A stretch of 64,000 bases of DNA. Origin: Gammaproteobacteria bacterium (GTDB taxonomy: Bacteria; Pseudomonadota; Gammaproteobacteria; Burkholderiales; Thiobacillaceae). A program made the translations under genes and the position numbers. Under the pieces are notes generated by a model, which searched no databases, was not told where the DNA came from, and worked only from the letters and a program-made list of their open reading frames with translations. Positions 54,170 through 62,329 of this stretch are shown in pieces. The stretch's first letter is position 1. Each line of letters opens with the position of its first letter. The stretch is taken from positions 1-64,000 of the forward strand of contig JAHJNN010000015.1 in assembly GCA_018820765.1 (NCBI GenBank), written 5' to 3'.

Positions 54170-54889
54170 TTATGGCGGGGTCTCGGCAACCGGCCCATTC
54201 AGCCGGCGCGACCAGTCCTCGACCTGGCTGGATTGCAGGCGCTTTTCGGCCAGTTGTCGGAAGGAAGTGGGCAGCACGGCAAGCGCGGCGATGGCATGGA
54301 GGGCGTCGGCGTTCATGCGGTCGACATACAGGTGGTGCAGCAGCCGGGCCAGGGGCCAGTCCGGGTGCGGGCGGTCGATCAGGCGAAGTTCGTCCCCGGG
54401 CGTGACCACACCCGGCTCCAGCACGCGGTAGTACCAGCCGGTGCGGGCGCTGGCCTGGACGCGCCGGGGCATGTCCGGGATGCCGAAGCGCACGCCGAGT
54501 TTCCAGCAGGGCTGGCGGGCCTGGGCGACCTGGATGCGCGCGGTGCCGAGACTGAACTGGTCGCCCACGCAGACGTTCTGCTCAGTGAGGCCGACGGTGG
54601 AGATGTTCTCGCCGAACCCGCCGGCGCGGAAGCGTTCCGCCAGGTCGGGAAGCTCGCGGCACCAGGCCGCGTAATGCTCGAACGGGTAATGGTGCACGGC
54701 CTTGTCCGGCCCGCCATGGCGGCTGGGATCGCCTTGCTCGTCGCCGACAAAGCCTGTCACGGACAGCCGCAGGGGCGTGGTGATAGGTTGTTTGTCGATG
54801 GCGCTGGGTTCGCCGTTCGGCCCGAAGGGGCGCGCTTGGCCGATCAGAAGTTGTACGGCGGCGTTCGGTAGTGGTTGGTCCATTCGCAA
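54170..54889 (-). CDS. MOSC-domain protein (YiiM-like)
   Basis: 239 aa. The MOSC (molybdenum cofactor sulfurase C-terminal) fold shows GDPSRHGGPDKAVHHYPFEHYAAW, RAGGFGENISTVGLTEQNVCVGDQF, and ARQPCWKLGVRFG with the conserved Cys. E. coli YiiM reduces N-hydroxylated compounds with molybdopterin; a similar role here is inferred. The C-terminal 40 residues are a 3-alpha-like extension. It ends the ubi operon, 14 nt after the UbiT stop. An in-frame ATG at 54883 is also possible. Confidence 0.88.
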   Translation of the reverse strand: MRMDQPLPNAAVQLLIGQARPFGPNGEPSAIDKQPITTPLRLSVTGFVGDEQGDPSRHGGPDKAVHHYPFEHYAAWCRELPDLAERFRAGGFGENISTVGLTEQNVCVGDQFSLGTARIQVAQARQPCWKLGVRFGIPDMPRRVQASARTGWYYRVLEPGVVTPGDELRLIDRPHPDWPLARLLHHLYVDRMNADALHAIAALAVLPTSFRQLAEKRLQSSQVEDWSRRLNGPVAETPP

Positions 54890-54903
54890 ATCATCCTGGT
54901 TTT

Positions 54904-55356
54904 TTAGGCTGCCATCCAGCGCTGCGCCGCGCGCGCCAGCGGGGCGGGCAGCTGGCGCAGCACGGTGTCGGGGTCGAGGGCATCGAGCAGATTCTTGACG
55001 GTGAGGCCGAGTTCGGTGTCGCCTTCGCTGACCAGACGGCGGCTGAAGAAGAGGGTGTCGGGGTCTTCGCGGCGGGCGAGCAGCAGCAGGAAATCGCGGG
55101 CGGTGGCGCTGATGGTGAGATCGGGCGCGCCGCTGTCCGCCGCGAATCCGCTTTGGGTGACGGTGAAGCGCAGGTTGAGCCCGAGGTCCTTGACGCGGAT
55201 GGCGTAGCGGCGGCCGGCCAGCGCTTGCCAGTCGAGGGTTTTAAGCGCGGGCCACAGCAGGCGGTTCGCCACGGCTGAAAACGCCAGGCTGGGCGGCGCG
55301 GCGGGGAGCCGGGTGACGACGTTGGCGAGTTGCGGGGGCAGGGCAAGGTTCAGCAT
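54904..55356 (-). CDS. ubiT: UbiT-like SCP2 protein for O2-independent ubiquinone synthesis
   Basis: 150 aa. SCP2 lipid-binding domain: LPPQLANVVTRLPAAPPSLAFSAVANRLLWPALK, LAGRRYAIRVKDLGLNLRFTV, DLTISATARDFLLLLARREDPDTLFFSRRLVSEGDTELGLTVKNLLDALD. In E. coli UbiT carries prenyl intermediates to UbiU-UbiV under anoxia. ATG 55356 overlaps the UbiV stop (55350) by 7 nt; the longer track ORF extends into the antisense of UbiV and is not real. Confidence 0.92.
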   Translation of the reverse strand: MLNLALPPQLANVVTRLPAAPPSLAFSAVANRLLWPALKTLDWQALAGRRYAIRVKDLGLNLRFTVTQSGFAADSGAPDLTISATARDFLLLLARREDPDTLFFSRRLVSEGDTELGLTVKNLLDALDPDTVLRQLPAPLARAAQRWMAA

Positions 55357-56243
55357 GAGCGCTCCATTCCATATTCGAGTCCGGCACGACCATGCCAGTA
55401 ACCGTCGACGGGCGGGCCGGGCAGGATGTGCGTCAGCGTGTCCGCCGCGCGGGTGTCTCCCGCCAGCGCCGCCTGGAAGGCTTCGGCCACGCGCCCCATG
55501 TGGCGCGACTGCGGCGACAGGCGCAGGCTGGCGATGCCGAGTTTGCGCAGCGCGGGCAGCTCGCCAATCAGGTTGTAGACGCCGGCGGACTGGGTCTGGA
55601 TGCCGTTGAGCGTGAGGAAGGGTTCGCCCTCGCGGGTGGACAGCGGCAGCCCGTCCGGATGGTCGAGGCAGCGGAACTGGCAGTCGTCCTTGGGCAGGTT
55701 GTAATGGCGCGCGGTGAAGCAGCGCGCGGAGTACGCCAGCGGCAATTTGCCGTAGGCGAACACTTCGGTTTCCATGCTGGCCGGCGCGCGTTGGAGCAGC
55801 GACGCCAGGGCGTCGCGCGACATTTCCACCGGCGGCAGCCAGCGCGTCGCGCCCAGCCCGGCGAGCACGTCGAGCGTCTCGGGGTTGTAGACATTGAGCG
55901 TGGGCCCGGCGACGAAAGGCACGCCGGCTTCGGACAGCAGCCGCACCGCGCCCCATTCGTTGGCCTCGACCCGGAAACGGCCGTCGCCCACGATGCGGCG
56001 CAAGGTCTTGAGGTCGGATTCGGATTCGATCAGCGTCTGGCTGGACAGCACCACCTCCTTGCCGGCGGCGGCGAGGTGTTCCGCCAGCTCCAGCCAGTCG
56101 GGCAGGCGCAGCAGGTGGCGGCGCGAACAGACGCTCTCGCCCAGATACACGCGCGCCACCGGCCAGCGTTTCGCTTCGTCATAGAAGGCGAGCACGTCGT
56201 CGCGCGACCAGTAGTAGAGGAGGGGGCCGAGGGAGAGGTTCAT
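55350..56243 (-). CDS. ubiV: UbiV, U32-family O2-independent ubiquinone hydroxylase subunit
   Basis: 297 aa. The four Fe-S cysteines sit at exactly the E. coli positions and spacings: C39 (GESVCSRRHL) and the C-x12-C-x3-C set in SARCFTARHYNLPKDDCQFRCLDH. UbiU-UbiV hydroxylates ubiquinone precursors without O2. Length is normal. It follows UbiU after 60 nt and is coupled to UbiT. Confidence 0.95.
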   Translation of the reverse strand: MNLSLGPLLYYWSRDDVLAFYDEAKRWPVARVYLGESVCSRRHLLRLPDWLELAEHLAAAGKEVVLSSQTLIESESDLKTLRRIVGDGRFRVEANEWGAVRLLSEAGVPFVAGPTLNVYNPETLDVLAGLGATRWLPPVEMSRDALASLLQRAPASMETEVFAYGKLPLAYSARCFTARHYNLPKDDCQFRCLDHPDGLPLSTREGEPFLTLNGIQTQSAGVYNLIGELPALRKLGIASLRLSPQSRHMGRVAEAFQAALAGDTRAADTLTHILPGPPVDGYWHGRAGLEYGMERSC

Positions 56244-56303
56244 TTCACAGGGGCAAGGTTCAAGTTACAAGATTCAAGGGAAAAGCGGAGGCTTCTTCAC
56301 TGC

Positions 56304-57341
56304 TTACTTCCATGGGCGGTGGTAGGCGCCGAGCGTGTGGCTCTGGCCTTCGGACAGCTTGTTGAGCTCGGCCTGCCAGGCGGGCGTGGGCTTGAAGGCG
56401 TCGGCGTTTTTCTTCACCGCGTCGATGGCGGCGCGCCACACTTTCGTTACCTGGGTGACATAGGCGGGGCTGCGCTGGCGGCCTTCGATCTTGATGGCGG
56501 CGACGCCGATCTTCAGCATGTCGGGCAAGAGGTCGAGGGTGTTGAGGCTGGTGGGTTCCTCGATGGCGTAGTAGGTTTCGCCGCCGACGTTGAAGCGGCC
56601 CTTGCACAGGGTCGGATAGCCGGCCTTTTCGTTCTTGCCGTAGCGGTCGAGCAGCACGCCGTTGAGGCGCGACTCCAGGCCGGCCGGCGTCTCGGTCCAC
56701 TGCACGGCTTTCGCCGGCGAGCACACGCCCGCCGAATTGGGCGATTCGCCGGTGCAGTACGACGACAGCAGGCAGCGCCCCTCGACCATCACGCACAGGC
56801 CGCCGAAGCCGAACAGCTCGATCTCGACGTCGGTGTGCTTCACCACGTTTTCCACCTGCGGCAGCGACAGCACGCGCGGCAGCACGGCGCGCTGGATGCC
56901 GAAGTGCTCGCGGTAGAAATTCACCGCTTCGTAGCTGGTGGCCGAGCCCTGCACCGACAGGTGCAGGCGAAGCTGCGGATGCTGTTTGACCGCGTAGCGC
57001 ATCAGCCCGGCGTCGGCGAGGATGACCGCGTCCATGCCGAGCTTCGCCGCGCGATCGACCGCGCCGGTCCAGCGGCTCCAGGTGTCGGCCTGCGGATAGG
57101 TGTTGAGTGCGAGCAGTACCTTGCGGCCGCGGTCGTGCGCGTAGCGCAGGCCCTCGGCCGCCTGCGCCTCGTCGAAGTTGAGGCCGGGGAAGGCGCGCGC
57201 GTTGGTGTTGTCGCGAAAGCCCATGTAGACCGCGTCGGCGCCGTGGTCGATGGCCGCCTTGAGCGAAACGAGACTACCCGCCGGGCAGATCAGATCAAGC
57301 GCTATGGTTGTGCTCCTTTCGAATTCGGCCGGCACGCGCAC
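56304..57341 (-). CDS. ubiU: UbiU, U32-family O2-independent ubiquinone hydroxylase subunit
   Basis: 333-345 aa depending on start. ALDLICPAGSLVSLKAAIDHGADAVYMGFRDNTNARAFPGLNF is a typical UbiU start. The Fe-S cysteines match E. coli spacing: GLCVMVEGRC (7 apart), then 17 residues to SAGVC and TLCKGRF. The coordinates use the GTG at 57341. Homology and a strong GAAAGGAGCACAACC site, however, point to initiation at an ATA codon (57305), which gives 333 aa against 331 in E. coli. It overlaps the 3' end of the YhcC gene. Confidence 0.92.
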   Translation of the reverse strand: MRVPAEFERSTTIALDLICPAGSLVSLKAAIDHGADAVYMGFRDNTNARAFPGLNFDEAQAAEGLRYAHDRGRKVLLALNTYPQADTWSRWTGAVDRAAKLGMDAVILADAGLMRYAVKQHPQLRLHLSVQGSATSYEAVNFYREHFGIQRAVLPRVLSLPQVENVVKHTDVEIELFGFGGLCVMVEGRCLLSSYCTGESPNSAGVCSPAKAVQWTETPAGLESRLNGVLLDRYGKNEKAGYPTLCKGRFNVGGETYYAIEEPTSLNTLDLLPDMLKIGVAAIKIEGRQRSPAYVTQVTKVWRAAIDAVKKNADAFKPTPAWQAELNKLSEGQSHTLGAYHRPWK

Positions 57342-58245
57342 CCTGGCGGCTGTCGCGCCGTTCCAGTTCGTCGGCGATGCCGTTCAGAATGTCCCATTTC
57401 TTCGCGCACCATGCAGGCGCCAAAAGAATGTCGGGCGAGGCGGTGCCGGTAACGCGATGGTATACCACCTCCCATGGCGTGCGCTCGATCAGGTCGGCGG
57501 CGATGCGCACGTAGTCGGCCTCGGCCATAGGTGCGTACTCGTCGCGCTTCCATTCGATGGCGAGCCGGGTGTGCTTCACCACGTGCAGCGGGTGCAGTTT
57601 CAGGCCATCGACGCCGACGTCGAGCACGCGGTCAAGGCTGGCGTGGCTATGCGAGGCATCTTCGCCCGGCAGGCCGACGATGAGGTGGCAGCACACCGGG
57701 ATGCCGCGCGAGCGCGCGGCGCGGGTGGCGGTTTCGTATTCGGCGAAGCCGTGGCCGCGGTTGACGCGCGCGAGCGTGGCGTCGAAGGCGGATTGCAGAC
57801 CCAGCTCCAGCCACACTTCGTGGCCGCGGTCGCGGTATTCCGCCAGCAGGTCGAGCACCGGCGGCGGCACGCAGTCGGGCCGGGTGCCGATCGACAGCCC
57901 GATCACGTCGGGCGCTTGCAGCGCGGCGTCGTACAGCGCGCGCAGTTCGTCCACGTGGGCATAGGTGTTGGTGTAGGCCTGGAAATAGGCGATGAAGCGG
58001 CGCGCGCCGGTGCCCTTTGCGATACGGCCGCGCGCGCGGTCGAACTGCGCGGCGAGCGGCATCGGGTCGCGTGCGCCGGGGGCGAAGGACTTGTTGTTGC
58101 AGAAGCTGCAGCCGCCGATGCCTTTGCTGCCGTCGCGGTTGGGGCAGGTGAAGCCGGCGTCGAGCGCGATCTTGTGCACCCGCTCGCCGTGGCGCGCCCG
58201 CATGGCGCGGCCGAAGGTGTGGATGCGTGACGAGAGATCGGTCAC
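57295..58245 (-). CDS. yhcC: YhcC-like radical SAM protein (TIGR01212)
   Basis: 316 aa. Radical-SAM cluster site FTCPNRDGSKGIGGCSFC, with DVIGLSIGTRPDCVPPPVLDLL and ELGLQSAFDATLARVNRGHGF typical of YhcC. The exact reaction is unknown. Zero-nucleotide spacing to the nnrS stop (58246) and overlap with UbiU imply one operon. Fe-S and anoxic context fit its neighbours. It is adjacent to ubiUV here; a functional link to them is untested. Confidence 0.9.
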   Translation of the reverse strand: MTDLSSRIHTFGRAMRARHGERVHKIALDAGFTCPNRDGSKGIGGCSFCNNKSFAPGARDPMPLAAQFDRARGRIAKGTGARRFIAYFQAYTNTYAHVDELRALYDAALQAPDVIGLSIGTRPDCVPPPVLDLLAEYRDRGHEVWLELGLQSAFDATLARVNRGHGFAEYETATRAARSRGIPVCCHLIVGLPGEDASHSHASLDRVLDVGVDGLKLHPLHVVKHTRLAIEWKRDEYAPMAEADYVRIAADLIERTPWEVVYHRVTGTASPDILLAPAWCAKKWDILNGIADELERRDSRQGARAGRIRKEHNHSA

Positions 58246-59448
58246 TTAGCCGGGTTTGCCGTCGACCCGCGGGCGCAGCAGGATGGGGGTATAGATCGCG
58301 GCGAACAGGCCGAACGCGGCGATCCACAGCACGCCGGCCACAATCATGCCTTGCGCATACAGGCCGGGGAAAAGCAGCGGCTGGATGACGCGGATCAGCG
58401 CGGCAAGATTGACCGCGACGAAGGCCCACGTCATCAGCGGGGCCGGCTCCAGCATGCGGCCGCTGTGGCCGAGCGAGACGCGCGCCATCATGCCCAGGGT
58501 CAGCACGCCGATGCCGCCGGCGGTGAAGGCATGCAGCGCGCTGCCGGCCGCCGCGCCCAGCCCGGACGCCGACAGGGCAAGCAGGGCGAAGCCGACGGCG
58601 ATCCAGGCGTAGCCCAGGTGCAGGATCCACAACAGCGGCACCGACCAGTATTTGCTCGTGTACCAGCCCGCCAGGCGGACCGCATGCGCGACTGCGGCAA
58701 GTGCCGCGAGCAGCGCGGTGACGATCGAGAAGGGCGCGACCAGGGCGGCAATCAGTGCAGCGATGGTGGCGGCCGGCACCAGGATTTCGATGGCTTTCCA
58801 GCGCCGTGCGCGGGTGCGCAGCTTGTTGTCGGTGAAGCTGGGAATCACCCGGCCGCCCATCACGGTCATCATCGCGACGATGACGTAGGTCGCCAGATGC
58901 AGGCCCAGGCTGGCGCTGACGGCGTCCCACACCAGCGCGTCTGCATGCACCAGCGCATTGGCGGCAGCCAGCGCCAGCAGCATGAAGGGGAAGGGATAGT
59001 TGTGCAGCTGCTTGGCCTTGAGGATGGGCAGGGCGAGCACGATGGCGAGCACCGGCAGGAAGGCGAAGTCGACGGCCGCGACCAGCACCGGCGGCAGGCC
59101 CGGCACCAGAAAGCTCACGCGGCCCGCCAGCCACAGCACGAACAGCGCGGCCAGCGGCGCGCCGGACGGGGTGGGAATCCCGGTCCAGTTTTGCGCCGCG
59201 GTGAGCAGGAAGCCGGCGATCACCGCGACGGCAAAGCCGAACAGCATTTCGTGGCCATGCCAGACAAACGGCGACAGGCTGCCGAGCGAGAGGTCGCCGC
59301 GCAGCACCAGCAGCCACAGCGCCATCATCAGCACGGCATAGAGGCCGGCGAACAGGAAAAACGGCCGGAAGCCCAGCGCGAAGGGCGCCCAGCCGACGGG
59401 CGGCAGAGGTTTGTTCGCGTTCTCGATGCGGTGCAAGGAAATTCCCAT
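58246..59448 (-). CDS. nnrS: NnrS family heme-copper membrane protein
   Basis: 400 aa, about 12 membrane helices. Signature stretches: FALGFRPFFLFAGLYAVL, WHGHEMLFGFAVAVIAGFLLTAAQNWTG, MGGRVIPSFTDNKL and HAFTAGGIGVLTLGMMARVSLGHSGR. NnrS proteins protect denitrifiers from NO stress and bind heme/copper. First gene of the operon nnrS-yhcC-ubiU-ubiV-ubiT-MOSC. Starts at 59448; preceded by a repeat-rich spacer. Confidence 0.94.
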   Translation of the reverse strand: MGISLHRIENANKPLPPVGWAPFALGFRPFFLFAGLYAVLMMALWLLVLRGDLSLGSLSPFVWHGHEMLFGFAVAVIAGFLLTAAQNWTGIPTPSGAPLAALFVLWLAGRVSFLVPGLPPVLVAAVDFAFLPVLAIVLALPILKAKQLHNYPFPFMLLALAAANALVHADALVWDAVSASLGLHLATYVIVAMMTVMGGRVIPSFTDNKLRTRARRWKAIEILVPAATIAALIAALVAPFSIVTALLAALAAVAHAVRLAGWYTSKYWSVPLLWILHLGYAWIAVGFALLALSASGLGAAAGSALHAFTAGGIGVLTLGMMARVSLGHSGRMLEPAPLMTWAFVAVNLAALIRVIQPLLFPGLYAQGMIVAGVLWIAAFGLFAAIYTPILLRPRVDGKPG

Positions 59449-59515
59449 CAGTCTCTTTCAAAAGGTGAATCTGAAAAGCGTATTTGAATCACAGATGCAA
59501 CCCCACCTATAGGAG

Positions 59516-59712
59516 CACCCGCAAGGGGTAGGCCGTGGTTGTAAAGCCGCTGAAGCGGCAACAACCACGCACCGTCGCCCTCGCCGCGATTGTCGCGCCG
59601 TCGCAACCACCACGACATCGGCCCGGGGGCGGGCCTCCTACATCCACCGTCGCCCTCGCCGCGATTTTCATGCCGTCGCGACGTCCACAACATCGGCCGC
59701 GAGGGCGGGCAG
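59516..59712. repeat. Repeat array: hairpin element plus two tandem dispersed units
   Basis: 59516-59570 is CACCCGCAAGGGGTAGGCCGTGGTTGTAAA-GCCGC-TGAA-GCGGC-AACAACCACGC, matching the element at 38935-38988 with a changed but paired stem. Two tandem units follow (about 59572-59641 and 59648-59712), each beginning CGCCCTCGCCGCGATT and ending CGGCC...GGGCGGGC, matching the single unit at 11942-12016. The whole sits between nnrS and norB; no gene is seen. Confidence 0.8.
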
Positions 59713-59721
59713 GTTAAACGA

Positions 59722-61170
59722 TCAATGCACCCCCGGCTCACTGTGAACCTGCGCCGGGCGCCGTTCGCTGCGGCCGAGGGTCAGCAGGTCCCACACCAGC
59801 AGCACGAAGCCGGCGGCGAACATCCAGCCGAAGACCTGGCGCCACCACATGCCCTGCGCGAACCACGGGTGGGCCTGGGCGACGAAGTAGCCGACCCAGG
59901 ACGAGCCTTCGATGGCGCGCTCGATCTGCGACTGTTCGTAGCCCGATACCAGCATCGCCATGACCATGCCGATCATACCGAGGTTGAGCAGCCCCAGCGC
60001 CCACTTCCATTTCCAGGCGCCGGCCAGCCCGCCGCTCATCCACACGTTGCCGCGCCATTTCTGCAGGGCCAGATAGAAGAAGGCGATGACCAGCGTGGCA
60101 TAGGCGCCGAAGAAGGCGAAGTGGCCGTGCGAGGCGGACCACTGGGTGCCGTGGGTGTAGAGGTTGATCTGCGGCAGCGTGTGCATGAAGCCCCACACGC
60201 CGGCGCCGAAGAAGTTGCCGAAGGCGTGGGCGATGATCCAGGCGAGCGCCGGATGGTTGTTGTTCTTCATGTTGTGGGTGCCGGAGTCGAACACCGAATG
60301 CACCACCATGGCCACCAGCGGAATCGGTTCCAGCGCGGAGAAGAAGCCGCCGATGGTGAACCAGTATTCCGGCGTGCCGATCCAGAAGTAGTGGTGGCCG
60401 AGCCCGAGAATGCCGGAGCCGAACATCAGCGCGACTTCGATGTAGAGCCAGGTCTCGACGATCTTGCGGCGCACGCCCAGGGTCTGCATCAGTCCGTAGG
60501 CCATCAGGCAGCCGACCAGCACTTCCCAGGTCGCCTCCACCCACAGGTGGATCACCCACCACCACCAGTACTGGTCGACCGAGATGTTGGGGGTGTAGAA
60601 CATGCCGGCCAGATAGATGCCGAACAGGGCGATCAGGTCCAGCGTCAGCACGCCGCCGATGCCGGTGTAGCGGCCCTTGGCGAAGGTGGCGGCGACGTTG
60701 AAGAAGAACACCAGCACGCACACGACGATGCCGATGTCGGCCCAGCGCGGCGCCTCGATGTACTCGCGGCCCTCGTTGATGAGCCAGATCGAGCTCTGGT
60801 CGCCGGGGCCGACCTGCACCAGCAGATAGACCACCACCACGACCGCGACGGCCAGCGTGAAGACCCAGAAGATCAGGTTGCCGAGCTTGAGCCCCACCAC
60901 CGGGATGCCGGCTTCGTCTTCCAGCAGCCAGTAGCTCGAACCGATGAAGCCGAACAGCAGCCACACGATCATGGCGTTGATGTGCACCATGCGGTTGACG
61001 CTGAAATCGAGCACGCCGTAGAGGAAGTCCGGATTCAGGTACTGGAGGCCGGCCAGGAGGCCGAACACGATCTGCGCGCCGAACAGGGCCACTGCGACGC
61101 TGAAGTATTTGACCGCCAGCTTCTGGCCGCCGTTGAGGTTTGCGCTGTCGAGCGTTCCGGGCATCGCCAT
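59722..61170 (-). CDS. norB: Nitric oxide reductase subunit B
   Basis: 482 aa, 12 membrane helices, heme-copper oxidase superfamily. It reduces 2 NO to N2O at a heme b3-FeB centre. Markers include MVHINAMIVWLLFGFIGSSYWLLEDE, the FeB ligand helix WVIHLWVEATWEVLVG with its glutamate, LGLGHHYFWIGTPEYW (FeB His pair), and late histidines (AFGNFFGAGVWGFMHTLPQ, ASHGHFAFFGAYATLVIAF). Length fits cytochrome c-dependent NorB. ATG 61170 lies one nucleotide after the NorC stop. Confidence 0.95.
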   Translation of the reverse strand: MAMPGTLDSANLNGGQKLAVKYFSVAVALFGAQIVFGLLAGLQYLNPDFLYGVLDFSVNRMVHINAMIVWLLFGFIGSSYWLLEDEAGIPVVGLKLGNLIFWVFTLAVAVVVVVYLLVQVGPGDQSSIWLINEGREYIEAPRWADIGIVVCVLVFFFNVAATFAKGRYTGIGGVLTLDLIALFGIYLAGMFYTPNISVDQYWWWWVIHLWVEATWEVLVGCLMAYGLMQTLGVRRKIVETWLYIEVALMFGSGILGLGHHYFWIGTPEYWFTIGGFFSALEPIPLVAMVVHSVFDSGTHNMKNNNHPALAWIIAHAFGNFFGAGVWGFMHTLPQINLYTHGTQWSASHGHFAFFGAYATLVIAFFYLALQKWRGNVWMSGGLAGAWKWKWALGLLNLGMIGMVMAMLVSGYEQSQIERAIEGSSWVGYFVAQAHPWFAQGMWWRQVFGWMFAAGFVLLVWDLLTLGRSERRPAQVHSEPGVH

Positions 61171-61171
61171 G

Positions 61172-61828
61172 TCAGCCTCCTTGCTGTTGGGTCGGGGAAC
61201 CGCTGTCTGCGGGCGCTTCGGCCGGAGGCGGGTCGGATTGGTCGATCGGCGTGAAGTTGGCGGGGAAGCCGTTGGTGTCGATGGAGGCCATCCACTTCAG
61301 GAAGGCCACGGTCGCGCGCGCCTCGTCCCCGGTGATGCCCAGGTTCGGCATGCGGCGGCCGAGGCCGTTGTGCAGCCGGTCCTGCGGGTTCATCAGGAAG
61401 TCGACCATCTGCTGCTCGCGCACCTCCTTCGAACCCCAGGACGGATCGAGCCAGGATTTGGTGAGGTCGGGGGCGTAGTAGGCGCCGTTGCCGAGCAGGG
61501 TGTGGCAGTTCATGCAGTTCTTCGCCTGGGTGGTCAGCTTGCCGCGGCTGACCAGCGCTTTGGCTTCGGCCTCGGTGAGCGTCTTGCCGAACAGCGGCTC
61601 CTCGACGCCGATGACCGGCACCTGGAAGTTGCGCTTCTCGTCGAAGACGTAGTCGATGCGGTGGTTGATCACAGAATAGGCGGGCACCCGCGTGCCGCCC
61701 GCGGTGATCGCGGACATGCTGTCCAGGGTGAGAACGATGAGTACGACGAAGGAGCCTGCCGTGACCCAGATGGCGGTTTTGCGCCAAAAGGATTCGGAGG
61801 CCCACCACTGAAGCTGCGACATGGCCAA
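61172..61828 (-). CDS. norC: Nitric oxide reductase subunit C (cytochrome c)
   Basis: 218 aa. An N-terminal membrane anchor (IWVTAGSFVVLIVLTLDSMSA) and a cytochrome c domain with CMNCH (AKNCMNCHTLLGNGAYYAPDLTKSW) and distal Met (RRMPNLGIT). It feeds electrons to NorB. A Pro/Asp-rich C-terminal tail is longer than usual. An AGGGAGGG site precedes the ATG (61828 or 61822). Upstream is a dispersed repeat, which may hold or displace regulatory sites; no NnrR/DNR box was found. Confidence 0.94.
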   Translation of the reverse strand: MAMSQLQWWASESFWRKTAIWVTAGSFVVLIVLTLDSMSAITAGGTRVPAYSVINHRIDYVFDEKRNFQVPVIGVEEPLFGKTLTEAEAKALVSRGKLTTQAKNCMNCHTLLGNGAYYAPDLTKSWLDPSWGSKEVREQQMVDFLMNPQDRLHNGLGRRMPNLGITGDEARATVAFLKWMASIDTNGFPANFTPIDQSDPPPAEAPADSGSPTQQQGG

Positions 61829-61850
61829 CCCTCCCTAGGTGTGAACAATT

Positions 61851-61941
61851 CCGTCATCGCGAGGAGCGAAGCGACGCGGCGATCCAGAGGCCTTTGATTT
61901 GGCTGAGACTCTGGGTTGCTTCGCTTCGCTCGCAATGACAC
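61851..61941. repeat. Dispersed REP-like repeat upstream of norC
   Basis: cgtcatcgcgaggagcgaagcgacgcggcgatcc at one end pairs with the inverted gggttgcttcgcttcgctcgcaatgac at the other. Second full member of the family at 19891. It fills almost the whole spacer between norC and the upstream gene. Confidence 0.75.
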
Positions 61942-61949
61942 CTTCTTCT

Positions 61950-62294
61950 TCATGAATGTTGTCGAAAAGCTCGGGGTTCCTCATCCGCGTGCTCGTCCGC
62001 GTGGGTGCCGACGCACAGATGCCAGATGGCATGCGGCGCGAGCAGATAGCCGATGAGCATGAGCGCGACGATGAGCGTCCAGAAGCCGGTTGCGAACAGA
62101 TTGGCCACCGTCGCCAGCACCAGCACCGACGCCACCAGTCCGAGGTAGGCGAGGTAGGCGACCGGCATCAGCCGCGGCTGCCGGCGCACGCGCGCATAGG
62201 CGAACAGCAGCGCATACAGCGCCCCGCACAGGATCACCATGGCGGCCGAGAAAAAGCTCAGAAAGAAATCCTGCAGCGCGACGGGTTCGATCAT
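61950..62294 (-). CDS. Small membrane protein in the nor cluster
   Basis: 114 aa with three hydrophobic segments (LQDFFLSFFSAAMVILCGALYALLFAYARV, YLAYLGLVASVLVLATVANLFATGFWTLIVALMLIGYLLAP) and an AIWHLCVGTHADEHADEE tail. No domain recognised, but small polytopic proteins occupy this place beside norCB in related denitrifiers. The ATG at 62294 begins a hydrophobic protein; the longer track ORF runs through antisense DNA. The repeat at 61851 lies between it and norC. Confidence 0.7.
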   Translation of the reverse strand: MIEPVALQDFFLSFFSAAMVILCGALYALLFAYARVRRQPRLMPVAYLAYLGLVASVLVLATVANLFATGFWTLIVALMLIGYLLAPHAIWHLCVGTHADEHADEEPRAFRQHS

Positions 62295-62329
62295 CGGACG
62301 TTTTCGAAACGGGACGGAAGCGCCGAGCT

